Shown here piece after piece: positions 27,832-36,200 of a stretch of 64,000 nt of DNA. The position numbers and the translations under genes are program-made. Origin of the DNA: Streptococcus hyointestinalis (GTDB lineage: Bacteria; Bacillota; Bacilli; Lactobacillales; Streptococcaceae); contig NZ_UHFN01000007.1 of assembly GCF_900459405.1 (NCBI RefSeq), positions 2,108,001 through 2,172,000 on the forward strand, read 5' to 3'. Position 1 is the first letter of the stretch, and every line of letters starts with the position of its first letter. Below the pieces are notes generated by a model. The model did not search any database. It worked only from the letters and a program-made list of their open reading frames with translations, and was not told where the DNA came from.

Positions 27832-28950
27832 TTATGATAGCTTATGACGAATTAACTCATATTCCCTATCCTTTTTCTCTTCTAATAAGTGACCGTATGT
27901 TTTAGTCACTTGCTCAATATCCTTGTGTCCCATAACATTTGAAACAACCCAAATATCAATCTCGTTCGCCAATAGATAACTAGCATAGCTATGACGTAAA
28001 CCAGTCAACGTTAATTGCCTTGGCTGTATATCCTCTTTTTCTAGTAAATAGCGCAACATCTTATTTACATTTGCTGATGTTGGAACACCGTAAGTAGAGC
28101 TATAATAAACAAAATTTTCAGGATTAGAGACTTCTGCTCCTTTTAATGTTCGCTCTTGCAAATGCTGGAGTTGCTTCAAAACAAAGCAAGTCTCATCATC
28201 TATCGGTATCTCCCTAACAGATGTTTCAGTTTTTGGCGGTGTAAAGCACTTTTTAGATGTATCATAACGTCTATATGTCTTAATCACCTTACGCTCAAAA
28301 TCAATACAATCCCAAGTTAAGCCTAGGTTTTCACCAGTTCGCAAACCCGTTTTCAATGCTACAAAAATGACATAATCCGATACTACATAACGCTCAGACA
28401 GTCTTGCTTTAACAGCTTGTTGTAACCTCAAATAATCAGATAAATTATTGATGAACTTATCAGATACTTTCTTAGTCACTTTACTACTTGCAATAACAAC
28501 ACCATCCGTGAAATCATCAATGGCTATCTTATCACGTCTTGCAAACTGTATAACTTTTCTAACTTCAGAATTGAACCTCTGAACATTATTTTTAGATTGG
28601 GTATCTCCTAATTTAGTTAGCACCCGTTGATACTGGCTAAATCGAATGGTACTAGCCACCTGATCACCAAAATACTGTTTCATATATTTACCACGCAGTC
28701 TATGCTTATATAAGGTAGACTCGCTTTTTTTCTGTGGAAGCACTATTGTCTCATACCATACCTTCCATAAGTCATACAATGATGAATCATTGGCTAGATC
28801 AACTCCTTTAAACAAAAGTTTATCTCTAGCATTTCCCTCAATTTGAGCTTCTCTTTTCGTTTTGAAACCACGTGCTTCAATAGTTTTCCCTGCTTTATCT
28901 CGAATGCTGTAATACCATTTTTTCCCTTTTTTCCTAAATGATACTGACAT
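27832..28950 (-). CDS. Tyrosine-type site-specific integrase
   Basis: A 372-residue integrase. The N-terminal arm-binding domain starts MSVSFRKKGKKWYYSIRDK; the core-binding SAM-like domain follows, then the catalytic domain with Arg in GLRTGENLGL, Arg in TGLRHSYASYLLAN, His in NVMGHKDIEQV and nucleophile Tyr in TKTYGHLLEE. Box II reads TGLR where most relatives have HxLR, so one usual His is Thr. I start at 28950; an upstream in-frame start adds 13 residues without a good ribosome binding site. The gene lies beside attL and points to it. Confidence 0.92.
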   Translation of the reverse strand: MSVSFRKKGKKWYYSIRDKAGKTIEARGFKTKREAQIEGNARDKLLFKGVDLANDSSLYDLWKVWYETIVLPQKKSESTLYKHRLRGKYMKQYFGDQVASTIRFSQYQRVLTKLGDTQSKNNVQRFNSEVRKVIQFARRDKIAIDDFTDGVVIASSKVTKKVSDKFINNLSDYLRLQQAVKARLSERYVVSDYVIFVALKTGLRTGENLGLTWDCIDFERKVIKTYRRYDTSKKCFTPPKTETSVREIPIDDETCFVLKQLQHLQERTLKGAEVSNPENFVYYSSTYGVPTSANVNKMLRYLLEKEDIQPRQLTLTGLRHSYASYLLANEIDIWVVSNVMGHKDIEQVTKTYGHLLEEKKDREYELIRHKLS

Positions 28951-29019
28951 AATGTGATTATCCTTTCCAAATAAAAAAGCGACAATCAAGGTTTGCTACT
29001 CTATTATAACATACCTCAA

Positions 29020-29370
29020 TTATCGCCCTCTATCTAATAAAATATCTGCAAAATTCTTTTCAAAGAAAGGTTTTGCTCGACTCGCTAAAAACAGATATTT
29101 ACCACCTTGGCTTTCAGGATAGCTAACAAAACCTGTTTTCGGATTTTTTGCAATATCAATCTTATCCTTATAGCGAGGATTTAGTAAAACCAAGTCATAC
29201 AGATACCCTCGACTAATAGACAACATCTCTAGTATTTCCTTAATATCCATCCAGCGCCCCTCAGACGCATCACGCTTTAATTTTTCAAACTCTACTTTAT
29301 CCACTAGCAACATATCCTCTGGTATAGGAATAGCCACGTTAGGCAAAGTCAGATTGATAACCTGCGACAT
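29020..29370 (-). CDS. Excisionase-like DNA-binding protein (DUF771-like)
   Basis: A 116-residue protein starting MSQVINLTLPNVAIPIPEDM, with a predicted helix-turn-helix in MDIKEILEMLSISRGYLYDL and a wing-like GFVSYPESQGGKYLF segment. It precedes the integrase gene by 69 bases in the same direction, the usual place of an excisionase (Xis). Function is inferred from position and fold. The start at 29370 follows AGAGAGGTGAGTGT. Confidence 0.65.
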   Translation of the reverse strand: MSQVINLTLPNVAIPIPEDMLLVDKVEFEKLKRDASEGRWMDIKEILEMLSISRGYLYDLVLLNPRYKDKIDIAKNPKTGFVSYPESQGGKYLFLASRAKPFFEKNFADILLDRGR

Positions 29371-29391
29371 ACACTCACCTCTCTCCAAAAC

Positions 29392-29418
29392 AAAAAAAGC
29401 CATGCTCTAAACATGACC
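29392..29418 (-). terminator. Terminator after the membrane protein gene
   Basis: On the minus strand a stem around GTCATG with CATGGC and a TTTAGAG loop, followed by seven T. A nearly identical copy is at 30317-30343. Confidence 0.7.
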
Positions 29419-29424
29419 TAAAGC

Positions 29425-30285
29425 TTATAAACATTTTTTCTTTTCAGATTCATAAACATCAACTAATTCTTTAGCTATATCTATTCTGTAATATTCACTA
29501 GGTTTTCCATTGAAATCAACTTTAAAAGCAGATCTAAATATCCCTTTTTCAATAAATTGTTTAACGCACGAATCAATATCAAGATATGATAAAACAACTT
29601 CTCTATTTTCTATATACAAATCAAATATTGCCATTACAGATAAGTAATCTTCTGGATATTGAAAAACCATACGAATAGATTGTTCTTTCATATACTCAAT
29701 CATCTCATAAGTCATAATAAAAAACTCAATAACAGCTAGCACTGCTAAAACAATTACTATATTTTGTAATACGTTTCCAAATTGATTACTAAAAAGATAC
29801 CAATTGTAAAGAGATAAAGTTATTATCAGCATATAGATTACAGAAAATAAAACTGACGTATTTAATAAAGATAGAGGCAAAGTTGTCTCTACTCCTCCTT
29901 TTCCTTCTACAACTATTTCTCTTCTCTCATCATCATAGGATATACCCTCTACTTTTGCTATTTTGTTTATAGACTTACCTGTTAAAAATCTAAGCGCAAT
30001 AAACACCGCTAAAATTATAATGACATTTTGAATAACATCAAACATAGGACTTAATCGAACATTAAAACCTATTTCATTAAAAAAAGAAACCAAAAACTCA
30101 CTTGTAATAGAGTAACCGGAATCTGAAAGAAGATATTCCGATAATATCAACCCTACCAATATAATAGGTTGAAATAAAAGTATCGCTAATAATGTTCTTC
30201 CATAAAGATTATCATATACTTTTAAACCTAATTTATACAGAATTGAATACATCAACACACCTACCAATACAATAAATATGTACAT
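29425..30285 (-). CDS. Hypothetical membrane protein of the integrative element
   Basis: A 286-residue protein I do not recognise. It has hydrophobic segments near residues 2-17, 30-50, 85-105, 145-165 and 172-195, with a basic/acidic loop (KIAKVEGISYDDERREIVVE) between them and a soluble C-terminal part of about 90 residues ending in KKK. It lies alone between two copies of the same terminator. Such a layout suits an accessory or immunity-type function, but nothing proves it. Confidence 0.5.
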   Translation of the reverse strand: MYIFIVLVGVLMYSILYKLGLKVYDNLYGRTLLAILLFQPIILVGLILSEYLLSDSGYSITSEFLVSFFNEIGFNVRLSPMFDVIQNVIIILAVFIALRFLTGKSINKIAKVEGISYDDERREIVVEGKGGVETTLPLSLLNTSVLFSVIYMLIITLSLYNWYLFSNQFGNVLQNIVIVLAVLAVIEFFIMTYEMIEYMKEQSIRMVFQYPEDYLSVMAIFDLYIENREVVLSYLDIDSCVKQFIEKGIFRSAFKVDFNGKPSEYYRIDIAKELVDVYESEKKKCL

Positions 30286-30316
30286 TTACATCTCCTCATA
30301 TTCTATCATAATCAGC

Positions 30317-30343
30317 AAAAAAAGCCATGCTCTAAACATGACT
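30317..30343 (-). terminator. Terminator after the DUF2442/DUF4160 pair
   Basis: A 7 bp stem on the minus strand (AGTCATG with CATGGCT) and T-run, just after the stop of the 30345-30617 gene. Confidence 0.75.
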
Positions 30344-30344
30344 C

Positions 30345-30617
30345 CTAACTCACCCATAAGACCTGCTCGCCTTCATCATAAGGTACTTCACAATCTATAG
30401 TTGGATCTGAAAACTCATCACCATCTCCCCATGCAACGGAGTAACCGTTATATTGTAAGTAAACCTTTTGAAATTGCTCTTTATCCTCTAAAGCTTTAAA
30501 GGCTTTGATATGGTCAATATCTTGCTTTACATTGTAAATCACACAACGCCCATCTTCATACCATACTTGAATATGGTAGTTGGCTAATGGAATCACTTTG
30601 ATAGCTCTTGTTCTCAT
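30345..30617 (-). CDS. DUF2442 domain protein
   Basis: A 90-residue protein (MRTRAIKVIPLANYHIQVWY) with the DUF2442 pattern: a small beta domain with VWYEDGRCVIYNVKQ and the C-terminal half ending WGDGDEFSDPTIDCEVPYDE. DUF2442 proteins are often next to DUF4160 proteins on mobile DNA and have been suggested to form toxin-antitoxin-like modules. It lies 12 bases after the DUF4160 gene. Confidence 0.75.
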   Translation of the reverse strand: MRTRAIKVIPLANYHIQVWYEDGRCVIYNVKQDIDHIKAFKALEDKEQFQKVYLQYNGYSVAWGDGDEFSDPTIDCEVPYDEGEQVLWVS

Positions 30618-30629
30618 GATAAACTCCTT

Positions 30630-30860
30630 TTAAAAATCTGATTGCCAGAGTTCGTTTAGATAATCTTGGTGATTTTCTAAATAAAGTCTGACTTCTTTTA
30701 ATTGTTTACGTGGTAACTTTCCACCTGCTAATTGTTCGCCGTCAAAAGCGAAAGAATAATCTTCATCTCGATAAAGCACATGGACATGAGGTTTATTATG
30801 TCCTTTTTCTCGATTGTTAATATAGATACGCAATCCGTGGTTTAAATATAGTGTTGGCAT
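30630..30860 (-). CDS. DUF4160 domain protein
   Basis: A 76-residue protein starting MPTLYLNHGLRIYINNREKG. The motif NKPHVHVLYRDEDYSFAFDG is the DUF4160 signature, with two conserved histidines. The longer ORF to 30902 has no ribosome binding site, while AGAGGAGACGTGC lies upstream of the 30860 start. It forms a two-gene unit with the DUF2442 gene. Confidence 0.78.
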   Translation of the reverse strand: MPTLYLNHGLRIYINNREKGHNKPHVHVLYRDEDYSFAFDGEQLAGGKLPRKQLKEVRLYLENHQDYLNELWQSDF

Positions 30861-30892
30861 AATTATAGCACGTCTCCTCTCTAAAAGAAAAC

Positions 30893-30920
30893 AAAAGCCC
30901 ATCCTTTTTTAGGATGAGCC
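30893..30920 (-). terminator. Terminator of the transfer-module operon
   Basis: A 10 bp stem (minus strand GGCTCATCCT with AGGATGGGCT) and a T-rich tail, six bases past the stop of the LPxTG gene. Confidence 0.8.
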
Positions 30921-30925
30921 GTTTC

Positions 30926-31816
30926 TTATTTTGACTTTTTCTCTTTGTTAAAGAGCTGTTTTAATTTATCTTTATAGTAACCTGCAAGTCCTGCAATGAT
31001 AACAATAAAACCTAAGACGAACAGTTTCAGTGTATTTTCATCACCTGTTTTAGGAAGTGTCTTGGTCTCACCACCTGCTGTAGTTAAAGAAATTGTTTTA
31101 TCTTCATTGACTTTAGCACCGATAGTCTCAGGAGCAATAGTGCTTGTACTGCCATCTGTATTTTCCACCACAAGTTGACTATCTACAGTTGAGACCACTT
31201 TGTAGCCCGTGCTGGTCACAATAGGTGCTTGTGGAGTCACATTTTGTACCACTTGTCCTGTTACCTGTGAGGTTGTGCCCACTTGACTAGCACCTGCTTT
31301 ATCAGCAACTTCTGCACTAATATTTGGATTATTCGTCGGAACCGTCACATCGGGTGTTAGCGTTGTAGTGCCACCATCTGTAGTTGGTACCTCTACTTCA
31401 GTTTTACCTCCTGTTTCTGGTTTTTCTTCCTCTTTTGGCGGTGTCGTTTCCGTTTTAGAATCTGCTGGCTGAGTTGTTTCTTCTGTAGAAGGAGGTGTTG
31501 ACTCACTTGGATTTGTTTCACTGCTACTTCCTGTATCTACGACAATACCGCTGCCATCACTCGGTTTTGTTGTGCTACTGGAATCAGAACCAATCACTGT
31601 TCCTGTATTAGAAGAAGAGCTGCTGCTCGTTCCTTGGGAGCTTTCTGTTGAGCTGGTATTTTCTCCAATAACAACACCGCTACCATCACTGACAACACCA
31701 CTAGACGGTTGATTTTGATTACCAACCACCACTTCATCTGCTAACGCAGCTACACCGATATTACTCAAAGCTATCGTAGAGATAGCCACCATTTTAATCA
31801 CATTCTTTTTAGTCAT
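30926..31816 (-). CDS. LPxTG cell-wall-anchored protein
   Basis: A 296-residue surface protein: signal peptide (about 1-27, ending ALA), a long Ser/Thr/Pro/Glu-rich low-complexity region (about 35-150), a small domain with VVSTVDSQLVVENTDGSTST, and a sortase signal LPKTGDENT near residue 255, followed by a membrane segment and a KKEKKSK tail. Sortase A would anchor it to peptidoglycan. It is the last gene of the transfer operon, suggesting a role in mating-cell contact or adhesion. Confidence 0.85.
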   Translation of the reverse strand: MTKKNVIKMVAISTIALSNIGVAALADEVVVGNQNQPSSGVVSDGSGVVIGENTSSTESSQGTSSSSSSNTGTVIGSDSSSTTKPSDGSGIVVDTGSSSETNPSESTPPSTEETTQPADSKTETTPPKEEEKPETGGKTEVEVPTTDGGTTTLTPDVTVPTNNPNISAEVADKAGASQVGTTSQVTGQVVQNVTPQAPIVTSTGYKVVSTVDSQLVVENTDGSTSTIAPETIGAKVNEDKTISLTTAGGETKTLPKTGDENTLKLFVLGFIVIIAGLAGYYKDKLKQLFNKEKKSK

Positions 31817-31830
31817 TGATTTATCCTTTC

Positions 31831-32376
31831 TTAATTTGCAATACCTGTTGGTTCCCCCTGCAAACCTGCTAACTCGACCTGCTGAGTACCAACAACATAA
31901 TTTCCTGTAAAACTTAAGACTTCCTCATCCTTTTTGAGAAGCGCTAAAAACTGATAGACGTTAGACGAGTCACTCTTATAGACCTCGACACTAGTCTCAT
32001 CATACTGATAACCTGCTCTAATCATCATGGCTATTGTTTCCGCATCCGCAGAATTTGTAATAGATAAATGATTAGAATAAGTCATCTCTAAAGAACTAGC
32101 TGTCTTTAGATAATCCATCACTTGATTGAGCACTTCTTTGACCTCTTTTGCACCGGTATCAGTCGCTGAATTTTGGGACTGCTCTAGTGCTTCTCGGGCT
32201 TGACGAACAACACTTGAGGAAGATTGTTCACTGTCATCCGTTTGATAAGAGCTTATTTGTTCCGTTGTCTCTTGGTCATGACTTGTTTTAGACGTCTCTT
32301 TAGGATGAGAACACATTCTAAAGATAAAGAGACCTAAGAGAAGAACAGCTCCCAGTAAAAACCATCTTTTTTTCAT
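31831..32376 (-). CDS. Membrane-anchored protein of the transfer module (TcpC-like position)
   Basis: A 181-residue protein with an N-terminal membrane anchor (about 5-21, WFLLGAVLLLGLFIF), a Ser/Gln/Glu-rich linker and a C-terminal globular part with VEVYKSDSSNVYQFLALLKK. Gene order places it where Tn916 encodes ORF13/TcpC, an NTF2-like transfer-complex subunit, but it is only half that length, so the match is by position alone. It starts one base before the CHAP gene stop. Confidence 0.5.
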   Translation of the reverse strand: MKKRWFLLGAVLLLGLFIFRMCSHPKETSKTSHDQETTEQISSYQTDDSEQSSSSVVRQAREALEQSQNSATDTGAKEVKEVLNQVMDYLKTASSLEMTYSNHLSITNSADAETIAMMIRAGYQYDETSVEVYKSDSSNVYQFLALLKKDEEVLSFTGNYVVGTQQVELAGLQGEPTGIAN

Positions 32377-32377
32377 C

Positions 32378-33784
32378 TTAATCGACTGTTTTCGCCTCCT
32401 TTACAATGCTGTAGCCTTTTTGAGCCGGTGAGTAGAAAGTATATCCTGCGGCATCCGCCGTTACATAGCGATAGTTCCATGTAAATTGACCAAAGCCTTT
32501 GTTTTCACCTGAATAAGTGTCAAAGTTTTGCTCAACAACAAGATAATCACCATTTTCAAAGACATGTGAGACAACGCCTGTATGTCCATAGCCTCCAGAA
32601 CCACCTGTTCCAGCAGCTGATGAGAAAACTGCACCAGCCGATGGTTTATCAGATTGACTACCTCCAAAAGCAGCAACCCAGTTAGAGACAACAGCATTCC
32701 CGTTACCAGAACTTTGACTAGGGTGTTGACCGTCCTTTTCCCAAAGAGCGTACATAAGACTAGCGGAAAGGTCTGTACATTGACCGCCACTTGAGGCTAA
32801 AACCTTCCATCCTTCACGACTTCTAAAGGCTAGTCCAACTGACTTTGGATCAATAGCGTATTTCTTCAAATCATCTGGTAAATCTTCTGCCTTCCAAGCG
32901 TTTAGATTCTTATAATTAACAAGACCAGTCCCATCATCTCCCCAAGAGCCACCGCTACTTGAGTGCTTACATTTAGACTTAGAAGAGCTTGAGTTGCTTG
33001 AGTCATCACCAGTACTTGCTTTATCAGAGCTTGTGCCAAAGTTAGCCTTAAACTTAGCAGCGTCAAAGCTGTATTTTCCTCCATCAAAGAGGTCATAGAA
33101 CTTTTGAGCATCTGCTTGTTTTTGGTCTTTATTGATATAAGCAGGATTTCCTCTTTCATAAGCCTGCCAAACAAGCGCAGCTTGTTTCACATCTGTCATT
33201 TTAGCAAATTGCTCAAAGCTATGATTGCCACCAGTCATATCCATACTAGCATTCCAGTCACCATTTTTAATAGCTGTCATGACATAGTGATTCATACTAT
33301 CAATATCTTCCCATTTTGCGTCACCTAAAGGGGCATACTTGGTAAAGGGTGTAATTTGATAAGTACCACCACCGCCTTCTGTAGTGTAATAAGAAAGACC
33401 TTTAGGACGATTCCCATAGGCAATAGAATTAGACTCTAGGTCATTTCCAGAGTGCCCTTCTGCTCGTCCAAACATGGCAAAGCCACCTTCAGAGTTAATC
33501 CAGCCCGCTAAACCTGTTGCACTTGCTCCAGAGAGTCCTACATTTATCCAAGACTGCACCAGCTTTTCTGCATTCTGATTAGCTTTTGTGCCTTTTGTAA
33601 ATGGGTCTGTATCACTAGCACCAGCACTAACGGTATCGCTTGTCGTTGAGTAACTTGAGCTGGTTGAGCAAGACCCACTAATACTAGCATGAAACAGAAG
33701 TACGAAAAGTGTTAAAAGCAAGAGAAAGGGTGCCATTAGAAAACCTAAAGCTAGAAAAACTTTTCGCTTAAATGCTTTTTTCAT
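32378..33784 (-). CDS. Conjugation lytic enzyme: lysozyme-like domain plus CHAP domain
   Basis: A 468-residue protein with an N-terminal membrane segment (about 9-30), a phage-tail-lysozyme-like domain (about 70-230; GWINSEGGFAMFGRAEGHSG, GGGGTYQITPF) and a C-terminal CHAP amidase/peptidase domain (about 310-455; catalytic Cys in GGQCTDLSASL, His in GGYGHTGVVSHV). It matches Tn916 ORF14-type enzymes that open peptidoglycan for the transfer apparatus. It is the gene after the VirB6-like gene, in the usual order. Confidence 0.88.
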   Translation of the reverse strand: MKKAFKRKVFLALGFLMAPFLLLLTLFVLLFHASISGSCSTSSSYSTTSDTVSAGASDTDPFTKGTKANQNAEKLVQSWINVGLSGASATGLAGWINSEGGFAMFGRAEGHSGNDLESNSIAYGNRPKGLSYYTTEGGGGTYQITPFTKYAPLGDAKWEDIDSMNHYVMTAIKNGDWNASMDMTGGNHSFEQFAKMTDVKQAALVWQAYERGNPAYINKDQKQADAQKFYDLFDGGKYSFDAAKFKANFGTSSDKASTGDDSSNSSSSKSKCKHSSSGGSWGDDGTGLVNYKNLNAWKAEDLPDDLKKYAIDPKSVGLAFRSREGWKVLASSGGQCTDLSASLMYALWEKDGQHPSQSSGNGNAVVSNWVAAFGGSQSDKPSAGAVFSSAAGTGGSGGYGHTGVVSHVFENGDYLVVEQNFDTYSGENKGFGQFTWNYRYVTADAAGYTFYSPAQKGYSIVKEAKTVD

Positions 33785-33792
33785 GCTTCACC

Positions 33793-36189
33793 TCATCTCT
33801 TGAGCGAAGAACGTCTTAGTTTTGATTTTAACTGCTCGTGTGAGTAAGTAGAGGTCACCTTTGGTTTTTTACCGACATTAGGAGTTACCTTTTGTTTAGG
33901 AGCAGAACGCTTGATATGACTTTCTTTTGTCATTTTAGGCTTCACAGTTTTCTGTTCTTTTGCCTGACTATAGTCAGACGTACGACGTTCCAAACGTTTA
34001 TCATGGCTGTACTTCTTATAGGCTTCCTTGGCAGACAGACCTGTCTTTTGACGAATATCTTCAACGGATTTGACAACCATTTGTTTTTCTCTTTGTTGGT
34101 TCTGTTTGAGTTGATGCGCTTCTTTTAAGCGACTGACTCTTTGCTTAGAAACATTAGCTTTTCTTCTAGCTCTTTCTTTATCAGACGCTAGCTGCATACC
34201 AGACAACCTAACATCACCAGCACGACCTTGCAAATGACTCTTAAGCGCTTTATCTCTTGTACCGTCTTGCGCCAATTTCAACGTGTTGTATTTCAAATGA
34301 TTAAGCCCACGTCCAAAGTTCGTTTTCAACTGATTAAAACGGTCTTTTCGTGCTTGTGATTGTGCATGAACTAACCGACTAGCAGCTTCTCTACTATAAC
34401 CAGCACCTGCCATAGCAAAGCCCATTTGACCTGCTCTTGATAAACCAGAAATTCCCTTTACAGTACCTCTGCCTAATCCAGCTAACGAACGATTACGGAT
34501 ACCTTTAACTGCTTGTTTTGCTACTGCCATTTTAGTCATATCATTTGTTAAGCTACGACCACCATAACGACGACTACGCACAGTCCCTTTAAAGCGTCTC
34601 TTAAGACGATTAGGGAAGCGACCAAAGGAACTTGACACCCGCAAGCGATCTGCAGTCAAAATGGAAACGAGCCAATCACGCTTCTTCCAAAGCATAACTA
34701 AAACGATAATCTCGACAAAAACAACTAGCAAATAGTTATTAAAGAATGTGGAAACAACATCATCAATCATCTTGTAGATAAACAAAGCCATAATGGCAAA
34801 GAAATCCATGAAACCAGATAAGCCCACGGTGATACCTATACGTTTAGCAAAATTAAGTAAAACAATTTGCATGGTAGGTATAAAACTGATAAGCGCCACA
34901 AAAGGTGATAGTACAAACAGTATCAACAATGTGATTCTTAACACAAATCGGAAAATAGCAAAGGCATCTATGATAATTCCCAAAACAGTTGTTTTAAAGA
35001 TAGAGCCGATAGCGTAGGAAAACTTATCACCCCAATTATTAGATAAGTTTTTAATTTTAACCTCATCACCATTGTAAACAATCTCTTCCATCGTCTTATC
35101 GTTCAATTTAAATTTCTTATCATCACTATCATAAGCTAACAGAGCCTTTAAGTCCTTCTCACTCAAATTGAGTCCTAAGCCGGCATATTTAACATCATTT
35201 CCACTGACTTTATCAGCATTCATGTAAGCGTAAGGCTCCCAAATAGCTTGTTCAAAATAACTATCCAAAGGACTACCCTCACCATACCCTTTGCTACTAT
35301 AAGCGTTTTCAAGTTTAGAAACGCTAGAAGCTACCCCTGTCAAAGCACTATCTACGTTTGTATAGGCTCTTGTCAGGTAATAATCTCCAGTCGCTGACTT
35401 TGTAAAGAAAATTGTCACAACACCGAAGGTCACAAAAAGTTTAAGCAGCGATGTAAAGAAACCACCACCTCTTTTGACATATTCATAGTAAGCATAAGAG
35501 ACAAACAAGCCCCCGACAAAGAGTAAGACTTGACTCGTCATCAGGCTATTATAAGTATCTCCAGCGATATTTAAGATATCGACAATCTGAGTATTAAGGC
35601 TACTATTCTTATCTAGTGAATCATAGATAGTCGCCATCATAGAGAAAATCGTCTTATTAACCCAAAAGATAGCTTGCACAAAGGAGTTAATCAAATAGTT
35701 TGTTTCAGAGCTAAAGCCCCAAAAGTCCCCTTTAAAATAAGCCTTGGACGTAAAGCGATCGAGGTCATCCTTGAATTGATCGTAAGTTAAAGGTCTATCA
35801 AAGGTGTCATAAGTCGCCGCATCTATCAACTTTTTTTGAGTTTCTTTTTTAGAATCAATATCTGTTCCGAGTTTTTTGGCATCCTTGACATACTTATCAT
35901 AATCATCACCGAGTATCTTTTTGATTCCCTGCTCTTGAATTTCTAGCAAGTTTTTAGGGTCAACCGTATTGGTTTTTGCTCCATCTGAACCTTTTCCTTT
36001 ATCTTTTTTCTTATTATTTGTATTATTCTTGTTTTTCCCCTTAGACTTATCAATTTTCCCTGTTTTTAGAGGCGGATTAGTGAAACTGTTCGTTAGACCT
36101 TTATTTAATTTAGAGTCTGCTAAGCTCCCTATCGGAAAAGTCACTAGAAGCAATAACACCCCTAGTAACATTAAACGTTTTCGTTTCAT
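33793..36189 (-). CDS. VirB6/TrbL-like polytopic channel protein (Tn916 ORF15/TcpH type)
   Basis: A 798-residue protein: signal-like N-terminus, a Lys/Asn-rich linker (about 35-75), at least six membrane segments between about residues 165 and 520, and a long, very basic C-terminal region (about 530-798) rich in R, K and Q with RLKRRFKGTVRSRRYGG. This is the profile of the large membrane subunit of Gram-positive conjugation systems. It lies between virB4 and the lytic-enzyme gene. Confidence 0.82.
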   Translation of the reverse strand: MKRKRLMLLGVLLLLVTFPIGSLADSKLNKGLTNSFTNPPLKTGKIDKSKGKNKNNTNNKKKDKGKGSDGAKTNTVDPKNLLEIQEQGIKKILGDDYDKYVKDAKKLGTDIDSKKETQKKLIDAATYDTFDRPLTYDQFKDDLDRFTSKAYFKGDFWGFSSETNYLINSFVQAIFWVNKTIFSMMATIYDSLDKNSSLNTQIVDILNIAGDTYNSLMTSQVLLFVGGLFVSYAYYEYVKRGGGFFTSLLKLFVTFGVVTIFFTKSATGDYYLTRAYTNVDSALTGVASSVSKLENAYSSKGYGEGSPLDSYFEQAIWEPYAYMNADKVSGNDVKYAGLGLNLSEKDLKALLAYDSDDKKFKLNDKTMEEIVYNGDEVKIKNLSNNWGDKFSYAIGSIFKTTVLGIIIDAFAIFRFVLRITLLILFVLSPFVALISFIPTMQIVLLNFAKRIGITVGLSGFMDFFAIMALFIYKMIDDVVSTFFNNYLLVVFVEIIVLVMLWKKRDWLVSILTADRLRVSSSFGRFPNRLKRRFKGTVRSRRYGGRSLTNDMTKMAVAKQAVKGIRNRSLAGLGRGTVKGISGLSRAGQMGFAMAGAGYSREAASRLVHAQSQARKDRFNQLKTNFGRGLNHLKYNTLKLAQDGTRDKALKSHLQGRAGDVRLSGMQLASDKERARRKANVSKQRVSRLKEAHQLKQNQQREKQMVVKSVEDIRQKTGLSAKEAYKKYSHDKRLERRTSDYSQAKEQKTVKPKMTKESHIKRSAPKQKVTPNVGKKPKVTSTYSHEQLKSKLRRSSLKR

Positions 36190-36200
36190 AAGCCCCTCCT

